Of a stretch of DNA of 33,505 nucleotides, positions 8,495-17,187 are shown piece by piece. Both the position numbers and the translations under genes were made by a program. The DNA comes from Gammaproteobacteria bacterium (lineage in GTDB: Bacteria; Pseudomonadota; Gammaproteobacteria; Granulosicoccales; Granulosicoccaceae): contig PDPU01000014.1 in assembly GCA_002746645.1 (NCBI GenBank), forward strand, positions 1 through 33,505, written 5' to 3'. Within the stretch, counting starts at the first letter, position 1; every line of letters starts with the position of its first letter. Under the pieces are notes generated by a model. It saw only the letters and a list, made by a program, of their open reading frames with translations, was not told the DNA's origin and did not search any database.

Positions 8495-9244
8495 ATGCGT
8501 TTTCTGGTTGCCAATGATGATGGATACCTCTCCCCCGGGATTCATGCCCTCAAGCAGGCCATGGGGGAACTCGGCGAGTCGGTGATCGTGGCGCCGGATC
8601 GGAACCGGAGCGGTGCCAGCAATTCACTGACGCTCTCGCATCCGGTGCATGTACGCCGGCACGAACACGAGGTGTACTCGGTGGAAGGTACACCGACCGA
8701 CTGTGTGAACATTGCCTTGAGTGGCCTCCTCGACAACGAGCCCGACATGGTGGTGAGCGGTATCAATGACGCGCCGAACATGGGCGATGATGTACTCTAT
8801 TCGGGAACCGTTGCTGCTGCCATCGAAGGACGCAGCCTCGGACATCCGGCCATTGCAGTGTCGATGGCCAGCCATCAGCCCAGGCACTATCATACCGCCG
8901 CGCGTGTTACCCGCCGCATCGTCGAGGGGCTCATGCACCATCCGCTACCCGCCGACACCATCCTCAACATCAACGTGCCGGATCTGCCCGAGATCGAGCT
9001 CAAGGGCATCCGAGCGACGCGTCTCGGCATACGTCATCCGTCGCAGAACGCGATCTCGCTGACGAGTCCGCGCGGCGAAACTCTCTACTGGATCGGGCCC
9101 GCGGGCGAGATTGCCGACGAAGGGGCCGGCACTGATTTCGGTGCCGTGAACGAAGGCTACGTATCGGTGACACCCTTGCATATCGATCTCACTCGCCACG
9201 ACACCATCGGCTCGCTCGAAAGCTGGCTCGGGGAGGCTCTGTGA
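8495..9244 (+). CDS. surE: 5'/3'-nucleotidase SurE
   Basis: A metal-dependent nucleoside monophosphate phosphatase associated with stationary-phase survival. The hallmark N-terminus FLVANDDGYLSPGI carries the metal-binding Asp pair. It is followed by APDRNRSGASNSLT and YSGTVAAAIEG, the conserved active-site loops. The length of 249 aa is normal. The ATG is at the conserved family start; no strong Shine-Dalgarno is visible. It overlaps pcm by 4 nt, opening the classic surE-pcm-nlpD-rpoS block. Confidence 0.96.
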   Translation: MRFLVANDDGYLSPGIHALKQAMGELGESVIVAPDRNRSGASNSLTLSHPVHVRRHEHEVYSVEGTPTDCVNIALSGLLDNEPDMVVSGINDAPNMGDDVLYSGTVAAAIEGRSLGHPAIAVSMASHQPRHYHTAARVTRRIVEGLMHHPLPADTILNINVPDLPEIELKGIRATRLGIRHPSQNAISLTSPRGETLYWIGPAGEIADEGAGTDFGAVNEGYVSVTPLHIDLTRHDTIGSLESWLGEAL

Positions 9245-9912
9245 ACGTCACGGCTGACACCATTCGCGGCATCGGGTTCACGTCGGAACGCACGCGCCGC
9301 CGCATGTGCGAACGTCTCGCCGAGCGCGGTATCAAGAACCCTGCGGTGCTCGACACCTTGATGCGTGTGCCACGGCATCTCTTCGTCGACGAGGCCATTG
9401 CCACACGTGCCTACGAGGATGTCGCCTTGCCGATCGGCGAAGGCCAGACCATTTCGCAGCCCTTCGTGGTGGCGCGCATGACCGAACTGCTGCTTGCCGA
9501 CGGACCGAAGCAACGGGTGCTGGAGGTCGGCACGGGCTCGGGCTATCAGGCGGCGGTGCTTGCCGAACTGGTCGATGTGGTGTTCACGGTCGAACGCATT
9601 CAGAGTCTGTACCTCAAGGCAAAGGCGCGTTTTCGCGCGCTCGACTACCGCAACGTCAATGTCCGTCACAGTGACGGCAGCTGGGGTTGGCGCTCGCAGG
9701 GGCCCTTCGACGGCATCGTCGTGACCGCGGCGCCCGAGCATCTCCCCGACGCGCTCTTCGAGCAGCTTGCACCGGGGGGCACGATCGTGGCGCCTGTCGG
9801 CAGTCAGTACGGCAATCAGCAACTCACGGTCATCACGCATACGGCCGCAGGTTTCATCGAGACGCGCTCGCTCGACGTGAGATTCGTACCGTTTCTCTCG
9901 GGCAAGCACTGA
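9241..9912 (+). CDS. pcm: Protein-L-isoaspartate O-methyltransferase
   Basis: Repairs isomerised Asp/Asn residues by SAM-dependent methylation of L-isoaspartate. The SAM-binding motif EVGTGSGYQAAVLAEL is clear, preceded by the family stretch RVPRHLFVDE and the substrate loop around GQTISQPFVVA. The length of 223 aa is standard. It starts with GTG overlapping the surE stop (GTGA), implying translational coupling. Confidence 0.96.
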   Translation: MNVTADTIRGIGFTSERTRRRMCERLAERGIKNPAVLDTLMRVPRHLFVDEAIATRAYEDVALPIGEGQTISQPFVVARMTELLLADGPKQRVLEVGTGSGYQAAVLAELVDVVFTVERIQSLYLKAKARFRALDYRNVNVRHSDGSWGWRSQGPFDGIVVTAAPEHLPDALFEQLAPGGTIVAPVGSQYGNQQLTVITHTAAGFIETRSLDVRFVPFLSGKH

Positions 9913-9934
9913 GTTCTCGCAAAAGAAAAATATC

Positions 9935-9962
9935 TGACTAGACTCCTGTGACAGGAGTGTCA
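9935..9962. promoter_or_regulatory. Palindrome upstream of nlpD
   Basis: ACTCCTGT (9942-9949) and ACAGGAGT (9951-9958) form a perfect 8+8 palindrome with a single central base, flanked by TGAC and GTCA. The 1-nt centre suits a dimeric protein operator better than an RNA hairpin. It lies 23 nt after the pcm stop and about 75 nt before the nlpD start. No regulator can be named. Confidence 0.4.
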
Positions 9963-10034
9963 TCGACGGCCAGGGTCCAGAGAGATCAGGTGCGCCGGTG
10001 TCGTCATTTGATTTCAGGGTGGGTGGTGTTGACG

Positions 10035-11324
10035 ATGAAAGAATGGATGTCGGGCAGGCTGGGATCTGCCAGCGCGTCGAGCGCCGTGTTCGTGCTGTCG
10101 CTGGTGGCGAGTGCCTGTACGTCGATCTCGATTCCAGAGGTGGAAGACCGGCTGCAGACCATTCAGTTTCATCCCAACATGTATGTGGTGCAGGCCGGTG
10201 ACACCATGGCCGCGATTGCCTTTCGCTACAACATGCCTGCCGAGCAACTGGCGACACTGAATCCCGAGGTGGCCGGTGGCTCGTTGATTCCCGGTCAGCG
10301 ATTGAACGTGCGCCCGGGTACCGAGCTTTCCCGTGCGGTGCGCGAGGGAGGCATGCTCGACCGGACGGCGGTTGCGCGGCGTCGGAACCGGGAAGCATCC
10401 GTGCCTGCTGCCTATCCGGCGGTCGCGCAGGAACCCGTCGAGACAGAACGCGTGATCACCCGGGCGGCCCCCGGGCAGAGCGCGATGCAAACGACAACTC
10501 TGCGGGATGCCGATCGTCCGGCTGCCGAGGGGGGCGAACAGGGGCAGGTCGACACTGCGGCAGCCGAAGCAGCAGCACTGTTTCCGCGGAACGCCGAGCA
10601 ATACAACGAAGGTGTCAGCGGTGACGAGGCGAACGAGACGGTGATTGCCGAGGAACGATTCGCCGGACCGCCGTCGATCCTGTCGGAGCGGCCGATGACG
10701 ATCGTGCCGGCCAGTGGCAAGGGCATCGAACTCGCGCCGACCACGACTGGCTCTGGAGACCTTGTGGTCGAAGAAGTGGCCGTGGCGACAGGCGATTCGC
10801 AGGCCATGCCTCCTCTGCGATCGGGTGTGCAGATCGTCGCGGCAGCTCCTGATGCCGCGCTCGCCAATCATGTCTCGCCCGTGCCCGCCAATCATGCTTC
10901 GCCCGCACCCGACAATGACGCCACGCAGGCCGATCCCGATGCCGATCTTGCCACGGGCACCTGGCCCTGGCCGCTGGATGGGCAGGTGGCGCGTGGCTTC
11001 TATCCGAATGCAAGGACGGTCACGGGCATCGGCATCGCCGGTGTGCCCGGTCAGAACGTGCACGTTACTGCGGCAGGGGTCGTCGAGTATGTCGGCAAGG
11101 ACATGAGTGGTGCGGGCAACCTCGTGATCGTTCGGCATCCGGGAGATCTTCTCACCGAGTACTCGCACGTGGACGAACTTTTCGTGGCTCGCGGCGAAAC
11201 GGTTCAGGCCAGGGATCCCATTGCTACCCTGGGCGCCAACGAGCAGCAGCAGTCGATTCTCGATTACAGCGTCAGTCGCAACGGGGTGTCGCTGAATCCG
11301 ATGCACTATCTGATCAGTCGCTGA
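10035..11324 (+). CDS. nlpD: NlpD-like LysM/degenerate-M23 lipoprotein (amidase activator)
   Basis: An envelope lipoprotein that in the family activates cell-wall amidases during division. From ATG 10035 the lipoprotein signal ends LSLVASAC (Cys28). One LysM domain follows (about 48-95, MYVVQAGDTMAAIAFRYN). Then comes a long low-complexity Ala/Pro/Glu-rich linker (about 100-315) and a C-terminal LytM/M23 fold (about 325-429). The catalytic HxGxD and HxH motifs of active M23 enzymes are not present: GIGIAG and LDYSVSRNG stand in their place. This matches the catalytically dead NlpD/EnvC class. An upstream in-frame start at 9948 adds 29 residues before the signal and is rejected. Its position between pcm and rpoS supports the assignment. 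Confidence 0.92.
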   Translation: MKEWMSGRLGSASASSAVFVLSLVASACTSISIPEVEDRLQTIQFHPNMYVVQAGDTMAAIAFRYNMPAEQLATLNPEVAGGSLIPGQRLNVRPGTELSRAVREGGMLDRTAVARRRNREASVPAAYPAVAQEPVETERVITRAAPGQSAMQTTTLRDADRPAAEGGEQGQVDTAAAEAAALFPRNAEQYNEGVSGDEANETVIAEERFAGPPSILSERPMTIVPASGKGIELAPTTTGSGDLVVEEVAVATGDSQAMPPLRSGVQIVAAAPDAALANHVSPVPANHASPAPDNDATQADPDADLATGTWPWPLDGQVARGFYPNARTVTGIGIAGVPGQNVHVTAAGVVEYVGKDMSGAGNLVIVRHPGDLLTEYSHVDELFVARGETVQARDPIATLGANEQQQSILDYSVSRNGVSLNPMHYLISR

Positions 11325-11627
11325 GCAGCCGACAGGCAGGAAAAGGGCAGGGAAAGCTGGTTGTTGTCGAGCAGAGTACGGCGGGTGCCGTCAGGGCCGA
11401 GCCACTTTCTGTCTGCCGACACGACGCCCGGAGCGCTGGAAGTCCGGTGCATGCATATCAACATCAACAAGTGTTAAAGTTAAGACACTTTCGAGGTTAG
11501 ACAGATAAGTTGCAGTAATATATCGAAAAACAAGATCGGCTCATGGGTCATGCAAGGACCAGGGCAAAGCCGGCCTTCATTGTGTTCATCTCACTTGAAC
11601 GATCACATATTCAAGAGCTAGAGAGTA
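11325..11627 (+). promoter_or_regulatory. rpoS leader/promoter region
   Basis: A 303-nt gap between nlpD and rpoS with no gene. Its second half turns AT-rich. It holds an inverted repeat AAGTGT (11469-11474) / ACACTT (11485-11490) with a 10-nt centre. TAGACA (11498-11503) is a fair -35 match, but the hexamer 17 nt downstream (TATCGA) is a poor -10; TAATAT at 11516 is a better hexamer but only 12 nt away. In E. coli the main rpoS promoter lies inside nlpD and the long leader controls translation; whether that holds here is inference. Confidence 0.4.
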
Positions 11628-12614
11628 ATGACTCAACATTGGGGTAACTTCACGATGCAGTCCGAACCGCGTTCGGGCTGGAACCGGCAGAGCATCAGCC
11701 CGGCGCGCGAAGGCGCGAACGGTGCCGATGGCAACGAAGAGCAGATAGCGCCGAGCAAACTGCGCGATGCCAGCAAGCGTGACATGGATGCGACGCGTCT
11801 CTACCTCAGGGAAATCGAACACTCGGAGCTGCTGACGGCTGACGAGGAGAAACACTATACACGACTGGCCCAGGCCGGTTGCCGGAAGTCGCGTGACAAG
11901 ATGATCGAATGCAACCTTCGCCTCGTGGTGAAGATTGCGCGTCGCTACATGAACCGTGGGCTTGCGCTCCTCGATCTCATCGAAGAAGGCAACCTCGGCC
12001 TCATTCACTCGGTCGAAAAGTTCGACCCCGAGCGTGGCTTCCGCTTTTCCACCTACGCAACCTGGTGGATTCGCCAGACCATCGAGCGCGGGCTCATGAA
12101 CCAGACGCGTACCATTCGTCTGCCGATTCATGTGGTGAAGGAGATGAACGTCTACATCAAGGCCGAGCGACGTCTGCAGCAGACGCTCGATCGTGAGCCC
12201 ACCCCCGAAGACATCGCGACGCTCACCGAGCGCCCGGTCGCAGACGTGATTCGCCTGCTCGGTCTGCGCGATCGTGTGACGTCGGTGGATGTGGCCATCG
12301 GCAAGGACGGCGAGCGCCCGCTCCTCGACATCATTCCCGATGAAAACAACGTCGATCCTTCCGAAGCCCTGCAGGACGAAACCGTCAACGCCAACATCAA
12401 CGCGTGGCTGCAGAAACTCGAGACCAAGCAGCGCGAAGTGCTGGTGCGTCGTTTCGGACTCGAAGGTCATGAGAAGGCAACGCTCGAGGAAGTCGGGCGT
12501 GAGCTTGGTGTGACGCGCGAGCGTGTGCGTCAGATTCAGATGGATGGTTTGAAGAAGCTGCGACGGGTGCTTGAAGGCAGCGGCTATACGGCCGAAAATC
12601 TGTTCATGGCCTGA
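11628..12614 (+). CDS. rpoS: RNA polymerase sigma factor RpoS
   Basis: Sigma-70 family, group 2, master regulator of general stress and stationary phase. Region 1.2 begins at [19 protein letters not shown]. Regions 2.1-2.4 span about 95-160, with [17 protein letters not shown] for -10 recognition. Region 3 follows ([10 protein letters not shown] onward), then region 4 with the helix-turn-helix [20 protein letters not shown]. The length of 328 aa equals typical RpoS, and it lacks the large non-conserved domain of RpoD. ATG 11628 is used; ATG 11655 is a possible alternative with no better ribosome site. It follows nlpD as in other gammaproteobacteria. Confidence 0.95.
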   Translation: MTQHWGNFTMQSEPRSGWNRQSISPAREGANGADGNEEQIAPSKLRDASKRDMDATRLYLREIEHSELLTADEEKHYTRLAQAGCRKSRDKMIECNLRLVVKIARRYMNRGLALLDLIEEGNLGLIHSVEKFDPERGFRFSTYATWWIRQTIERGLMNQTRTIRLPIHVVKEMNVYIKAERRLQQTLDREPTPEDIATLTERPVADVIRLLGLRDRVTSVDVAIGKDGERPLLDIIPDENNVDPSEALQDETVNANINAWLQKLETKQREVLVRRFGLEGHEKATLEEVGRELGVTRERVRQIQMDGLKKLRRVLEGSGYTAENLFMA

Positions 12615-12738
12615 AGTTCGTCAGGAGTGGCTTCTCCTGCCTGAACAGAGGGTTGGTATCACCATCGGGGCCCGATATGGGAACCCGGAACCGATACCCA
12701 TGGTCCGGAACCGGGAGCCACTGCGTAAGCCGGATGAC

Positions 12739-12764
12739 GAAGGGTGGCCCTTGGGCCACCCTTC
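12739..12764. terminator. Bidirectional terminator rpoS / SSF transporter
   Basis: GAAGGGTGGCCC (12739-12750) pairs perfectly with GGGCCACCCTTC (12753-12764), giving an 11-12 bp stem. It lies between the convergent rpoS and transporter genes. A short pyrimidine/T-rich run (ATCCTTT) follows on the plus strand. Confidence 0.75.
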
Positions 12765-12785
12765 GATCCTTTCGCTGGACCTGTA

Positions 12786-14147
12786 TCAGGTAAAGAAGAA
12801 ATAGGTCGATACCACGATGGCGACGATGGCGCCGCCAAACGGAATTGCCAGCGGCCAGGGTGTCATGTCGACGGCATAGCTTTCGTGCGGCACGTAGGGA
12901 TTCTCCATCGGCCGCGTCTTGCCGATGAACAGCATGATGCAGATGTTCAGCACGAAGAGCGTTGCCATCACGTGCAGGAAGTGCGGATAGCTGTCGGCGC
13001 CGATGATCGGCTTCAGCACGAACTGACTGATGATGTACAGGCCGACGCCCGAGGCGAGACCGATCTTCGCGGCGACAGGCGGCACGTCACGCGTGAAGAT
13101 GCCCACGAGGATGATGGTCAGGATCGGAATCGAGTAGCAACCGTTCACTTCCTGCAGGTAGCCGAAGAGGCCTTGCGGCGCATTGGCGATGAAGGGCGCG
13201 ATGGTCATGGCAGCGAGTGCCAGCACGGTGCCGAACTTCTTGCCCGCCAGAACCGTTTCCGAATCGCTTGCATCCTTCTTGAAGTACTGCCGGTAGATAT
13301 CCACGCCGAACAGTGTGACGGAGCTGTTGAGTGCCGAGTTGAATGAACTCAGGATGGCGCCGAACAGTACTGCGGCGAAAAAGCCTCGCAAGGGAAAGGG
13401 CAGCACCTCTGTCACCAGTCGTGGGTATGCCTGATCAGCCACTTCCAGATCGGTGAAGAGGTGATAGGCAATGATGCCGGGCAGCACCACGATGATCGGG
13501 CCGAGGATCTTCAGCACGCCGGCAAACAGCAGGCCTTTCTGACCTTCCTTCAGATCCCTCGCACCGAGCGCTCGCTGGATGATGGCCTGGTTGGTTCCCC
13601 AGTAGAACAGCTGCACCAGCATCATGCCGGTGAAGATGGTCGCGAACGGAATTGACGAATCGGGTCCGCCGATGGCGTCGAACTTCTCGGGATTCGAGTT
13701 GTAGAGCGTGGAGATGCCGTCGAGGATGTTGCCGTCGCCGATGACGGCGAGGCCGAACAACGGCACCAGAAGTCCGCCGGCAAAGAGCCCCACGGCATTG
13801 ATGGTGTCGGAAACCGCAACCGCCTTGAGGCCGCCGAAAATCGCGTAGATCGATCCTATGATGCCGATGGCCCACACCGTGATCCACAGGGCGGCGGTGT
13901 GGCTCACGCCGAGAATGGCAGGTACATCGAACATGGTCGACAGGGCCAGTGCACCCGAGTACAGCACGATGGGCAGAAGCACGATGACATAACCCGACAG
14001 GAACAGCATCGAGGTGATGGTCTTGGTCTGTGCATCGTAGCGTGAGTCGGGCCTGAAGTGGAGAATCGGGTGGCAGCATCGCGGGATACCACCTCGTACG
14101 AGATCGGCTGGCGTGAGCGTCGTTTCAGACAGCCGCCGACCGGCCAT
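12786..14147 (-). CDS. Sodium:solute symporter (SSF/SLC5 family), apparently 5'-truncated
   Basis: An inner-membrane Na+-coupled solute transporter. Homology-like sequence starts only at RYDAQTKT (about 14042), a position that in full-length SSF proteins lies about 95-100 residues in, after the first two to three membrane segments. About 11 hydrophobic segments remain. Family motifs seen are YAIFGGLKAVAVSDTINAVG, YWGTNQAIIQRALGA and AILSSFNSALNS. The 35 residues before RYDAQ (from ATG 14147) are not membrane-like, are Arg/Cys/Pro-rich, and overlap the malQ 3' end in another frame. No other frame upstream supplies the missing helices. I infer a deletion that fused the gene interior to the malQ end, so the product is probably non-functional. 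The substrate is unknown; neighbouring malQ hints at a sugar. Confidence 0.7.
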   Translation of the reverse strand: MAGRRLSETTLTPADLVRGGIPRCCHPILHFRPDSRYDAQTKTITSMLFLSGYVIVLLPIVLYSGALALSTMFDVPAILGVSHTAALWITVWAIGIIGSIYAIFGGLKAVAVSDTINAVGLFAGGLLVPLFGLAVIGDGNILDGISTLYNSNPEKFDAIGGPDSSIPFATIFTGMMLVQLFYWGTNQAIIQRALGARDLKEGQKGLLFAGVLKILGPIIVVLPGIIAYHLFTDLEVADQAYPRLVTEVLPFPLRGFFAAVLFGAILSSFNSALNSSVTLFGVDIYRQYFKKDASDSETVLAGKKFGTVLALAAMTIAPFIANAPQGLFGYLQEVNGCYSIPILTIILVGIFTRDVPPVAAKIGLASGVGLYIISQFVLKPIIGADSYPHFLHVMATLFVLNICIMLFIGKTRPMENPYVPHESYAVDMTPWPLAIPFGGAIVAIVVSTYFFFT

Positions 14148-15639
14148 ACAAGCGGCTCAGCTCACGCAGCCGATTCCAGTCGGCAGCCGCGAGCTGGCTT
14201 TCGCTGACGCGCCAGCTCCAGTTCCCCTCTTCGGTGCCGGGTGTGTTCATGCGAGCTTCGCTGCCGAGGCCGAGAAGATCCTGCAACGGGATCACGGCCA
14301 GATCCGCCACCGAGCCGAGGTTGGCGCGAATGAACCCCCAGTGGATGTCTTCGTCGCCGGCGCGCAGGTAGCGGCGCACCGGCGCGCGTTCACTCTCGCG
14401 CCGTTCGTTCCACCAGCCACGCACGGTGTCGTTGTCGTGGGTGCCGGTGTAGGTGCAGAGCGTCCGGCGATGATGGTGGGGCAGGTAGTGCGATCGCCCG
14501 TAGCCGTCCTCGATGTCCTCGAAGGCGAACTGCAGCACCGCCATGCCGGGCACGCCGAGAGCATCGCGCAGCGCTTCGACATCCTCGGTGATGAGGCCGA
14601 GATCTTCGGCGATGAGGTGCAGGTTCTCGCCGATGCTTTCCTTGAGCGCATCGAAAAAGTGCATGCCTGGCCCCTGTACCCAGCGTCCGTGGAGCGCGGT
14701 CGGTTCCGATGCCGGAATCTCCCAGCAGGCGGCAAACCCGCGGAAGTGGTCGATGCGAATGAGATCCACGAGTTCGAGCGCGCCCTGCATGCGATTCACC
14801 CACAGGGCATAGTTGTCGGCGGCCAGACGTTCCCAGTCGTAGAGGGGGTTTCCCCAGCGTTGTCCCGTGGCACTGAAGTAGTCCGGTGGCACGCCGGCCA
14901 CCACCGTCGGTTCGCCATGCGGGTCGAGGTGAAACCACTCGCGATGCGTCCACACTTCGCTCGAGTCGTGAGCGAGAAAGATGGGCATGTCGCCGATGAG
15001 CCGGATGCCGCGTTGCGCAGCATGATCGCGGAGCTGCTGCCATTGCGTGTAGAAGACGAACTGGATGAATCGCTCCCGATCCACCTCGTGGGCATGCTCG
15101 CCGAGCCACGCGCTCAGCGCGGCATCGTCACGCAAGGCCAGGGCTTCCGGCCACTCGGTCCAGGGGCGAAACTCATGCGCGGCCCTGAGGGCGCTGAACG
15201 TGGCGTAGTCATCGAGCCAGGCGCGATGTTCCGCGCAGAAACGGTCGAAGGCCTCGCGCGCTGGCGCAGCGGCGCGTTCGCGAAAGTGCAGGCAGGCGCG
15301 TTCGAGCAACTGACGTTTCCAGTGCGATGCCTGGCCGAAATCCACCCGCTCGTCCGGAAAGGCCGGGAGAGCGAGATCGGCAGCGTCCAGCCAGCCAGCC
15401 TCCAGCAGCAGTTCGGGGCTGATCAGCAACGGATTGCCGGCGAGCGCCGACGTGCACTGGTACGGCGAATCACGGTAACCCGTCGGCCCTGTCGGCAGTA
15501 TCTGCCACAGGCCCTGGCCGGCGTCGGCCAGTCGGTCGATGAACTGCCGGGCCGCAGGACCGATGTCGCCGATACCGAAGGGTCCGGGCAGGGAGGTGGG
15601 GTGAAGGAGAATGCCGCTGCTGCGATGCATGCGCGTCAC
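14125..15639 (-). CDS. malQ: 4-alpha-glucanotransferase (GH77, amylomaltase)
   Basis: Transfers alpha-1,4-glucan segments between maltodextrins in the cytoplasm. GH77 hallmarks: N-terminal RSSGILLHPTSLPGPFGIGD, nucleophile region IRIDHFRGFAACWEIP, acid/base region LIAEDLGLITEDVEALRD and the third carboxylate in GTHDNDTVRGWW. The length of 504 aa matches the short amylomaltase type rather than the roughly 690-aa enterobacterial type. The C-terminus (NWSWRV then RLRELSRLYGR) looks complete. It is divergent from hom. Confidence 0.95.
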   Translation of the reverse strand: MTRMHRSSGILLHPTSLPGPFGIGDIGPAARQFIDRLADAGQGLWQILPTGPTGYRDSPYQCTSALAGNPLLISPELLLEAGWLDAADLALPAFPDERVDFGQASHWKRQLLERACLHFRERAAAPAREAFDRFCAEHRAWLDDYATFSALRAAHEFRPWTEWPEALALRDDAALSAWLGEHAHEVDRERFIQFVFYTQWQQLRDHAAQRGIRLIGDMPIFLAHDSSEVWTHREWFHLDPHGEPTVVAGVPPDYFSATGQRWGNPLYDWERLAADNYALWVNRMQGALELVDLIRIDHFRGFAACWEIPASEPTALHGRWVQGPGMHFFDALKESIGENLHLIAEDLGLITEDVEALRDALGVPGMAVLQFAFEDIEDGYGRSHYLPHHHRRTLCTYTGTHDNDTVRGWWNERRESERAPVRRYLRAGDEDIHWGFIRANLGSVADLAVIPLQDLLGLGSEARMNTPGTEEGNWSWRVSESQLAAADWNRLRELSRLYGRSAAV

Positions 15640-15772
15640 GATAGCAGATGCCGCCCGGATTCGTTGGACTCCGACGCGAGTTGCATCCGCATACCGCTAT
15701 ACTATCGGGCTTTGTGCGGTGCCCCGAGCGGTATCGGGCACGCATCCTCTTCATTACAGGAGTCTTCTCAAG

Positions 15773-17098
15773 GTGAAATCGGTTTCTGTCGGCCTGCTCG
15801 GTCTCGGTACGGTGGGTCAGGGTGTCGTCAACATCCTGCTGCGCAATGCCGCAGAGATCGGTCGTCGTTGTGGTGCCGAGGTCAGGGTGACGGTCGCCAC
15901 GGTCAGGAATCGCGCGAAGGCCGAAGCGCTCGGACTTGATCTCGTCGTTACCACCGATCCTGCCGACGTCGTGGACGACCCTGCCATCGACATCGTCTGC
16001 GAAGCGATGGGTGGTGAACAGCCCGCGCTCGACTTCATTCTGCGCGCGATCGACAACGGCAAGCACGTGGTCACGGCCAACAAGGCACTGATTGCCATCC
16101 ACGGCAACGAGATCTTCGCCAGAGCACGCGAAAAAGGTGTCGTCGTCGCCTTCGAGTCCTCGGTCGCCGGTGGCATACCCGTCATCAAGGCACTGCGTGA
16201 AGGCCTCGTTGCCAACCGTATCGAGTGGCTTGCCGGCATCATCAACGGCACCGGCAACTTCATCCTCACGGCCATGAGCGAAGAGGGCCGGGATTTCGCC
16301 GACGTGCTTGCCGAGGCGCAGGCGCTCGGCTACGCCGAAGCCGACCCCGAGTTCGACATCGAAGGCATCGATGCGGCGCACAAGCTCACCATCATGGCCT
16401 CGGTGGCCTTCGGCATCCCGCTGCAGTTCGACAAGGTGTTCACCGAAGGCATCAGCAGGATCGACCCCGAGGACGTCGTCGCTGCCGAGGAAATGGGTTA
16501 CCGCATCAAGCACCTCGGCATCGCCCGGCGGCGCGATGACGGTATCGAACTGCGTGTGCACCCGACGCTCATCCCGTCGCGTCGTCTTCTGGCGAACGTC
16601 AATGGCGTGATGAACGCGATACTGGTGCAGGGCGATGCCGTTGGCCCGACGCTCTACTACGGTGCCGGTGCCGGTGCCGAGCCCACGGGCTCGGCCATGG
16701 TGGCGGACATCGTCGACGTGGTGCGCATGCTCGATGCCGACTCACGCCACCAGGTGCCGCATCTCGCCTTTCGTGCCGATGCACTCGCAGACGACGAGGT
16801 GCTTTCGCCACCCGATTTCGAGTCGGCCTACTACCTCCGTCTCCGCGCCCAGGATCGCCCCGGCGTCATGTCCGACATTGCCGGCATCTTCGGCAAGGCC
16901 AACGTGAGCATCGAGGCGCTCAATCAGAAGGAACCGAAAACCGGTGCAGGCGCCGACGGCAACGTCAGTGACGTGCAGATCACGCTGCTGACGCGCCGCG
17001 TGCGCGAAGGTGTCATTCGCGAGGCCATCGAGGCGGTCAATGCGCTGCCGGCGGTGACCGAAGGCGTGAGCTTCCTGCGCGTCGAGACGCTGACCTGA
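15773..17098 (+). CDS. hom: Homoserine dehydrogenase
   Basis: Reduces aspartate semialdehyde to homoserine, the branch to threonine and methionine. The nucleotide-binding loop GLLGLGTVGQGV opens the protein. The family signature GYAEADPEFDIEGIDAAHK carries active-site residues. A C-terminal ACT domain begins near YYLRLRAQDRPGVMSDIAGI and suggests feedback regulation by an amino acid. GTG at 15773 is chosen because AGGAG (15758-15762) sits 10 nt upstream and the protein begins exactly at the conserved N-terminus (441 aa). The monofunctional form contrasts with E. coli ThrA. thrC follows 89 nt downstream. Confidence 0.96.
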   Translation: MKSVSVGLLGLGTVGQGVVNILLRNAAEIGRRCGAEVRVTVATVRNRAKAEALGLDLVVTTDPADVVDDPAIDIVCEAMGGEQPALDFILRAIDNGKHVVTANKALIAIHGNEIFARAREKGVVVAFESSVAGGIPVIKALREGLVANRIEWLAGIINGTGNFILTAMSEEGRDFADVLAEAQALGYAEADPEFDIEGIDAAHKLTIMASVAFGIPLQFDKVFTEGISRIDPEDVVAAEEMGYRIKHLGIARRRDDGIELRVHPTLIPSRRLLANVNGVMNAILVQGDAVGPTLYYGAGAGAEPTGSAMVADIVDVVRMLDADSRHQVPHLAFRADALADDEVLSPPDFESAYYLRLRAQDRPGVMSDIAGIFGKANVSIEALNQKEPKTGAGADGNVSDVQITLLTRRVREGVIREAIEAVNALPAVTEGVSFLRVETLT

Positions 17099-17187
17099 GC
17101 ATTTGATCACCTGAGCATCAGAGTGTTTCCCGCAACCGCATGAAATTCCCGTAACCGAGCCCGACTCATTCTTCACGAGCAGCAACC

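Noticed and set aside
15681..15703. Promoter for hom from TTGCAT and TATACT
   Set aside because: TATACT is a good -10 hexamer, but only 11 nt separate it from TTGCAT and no -35 match lies at 16-18 nt.
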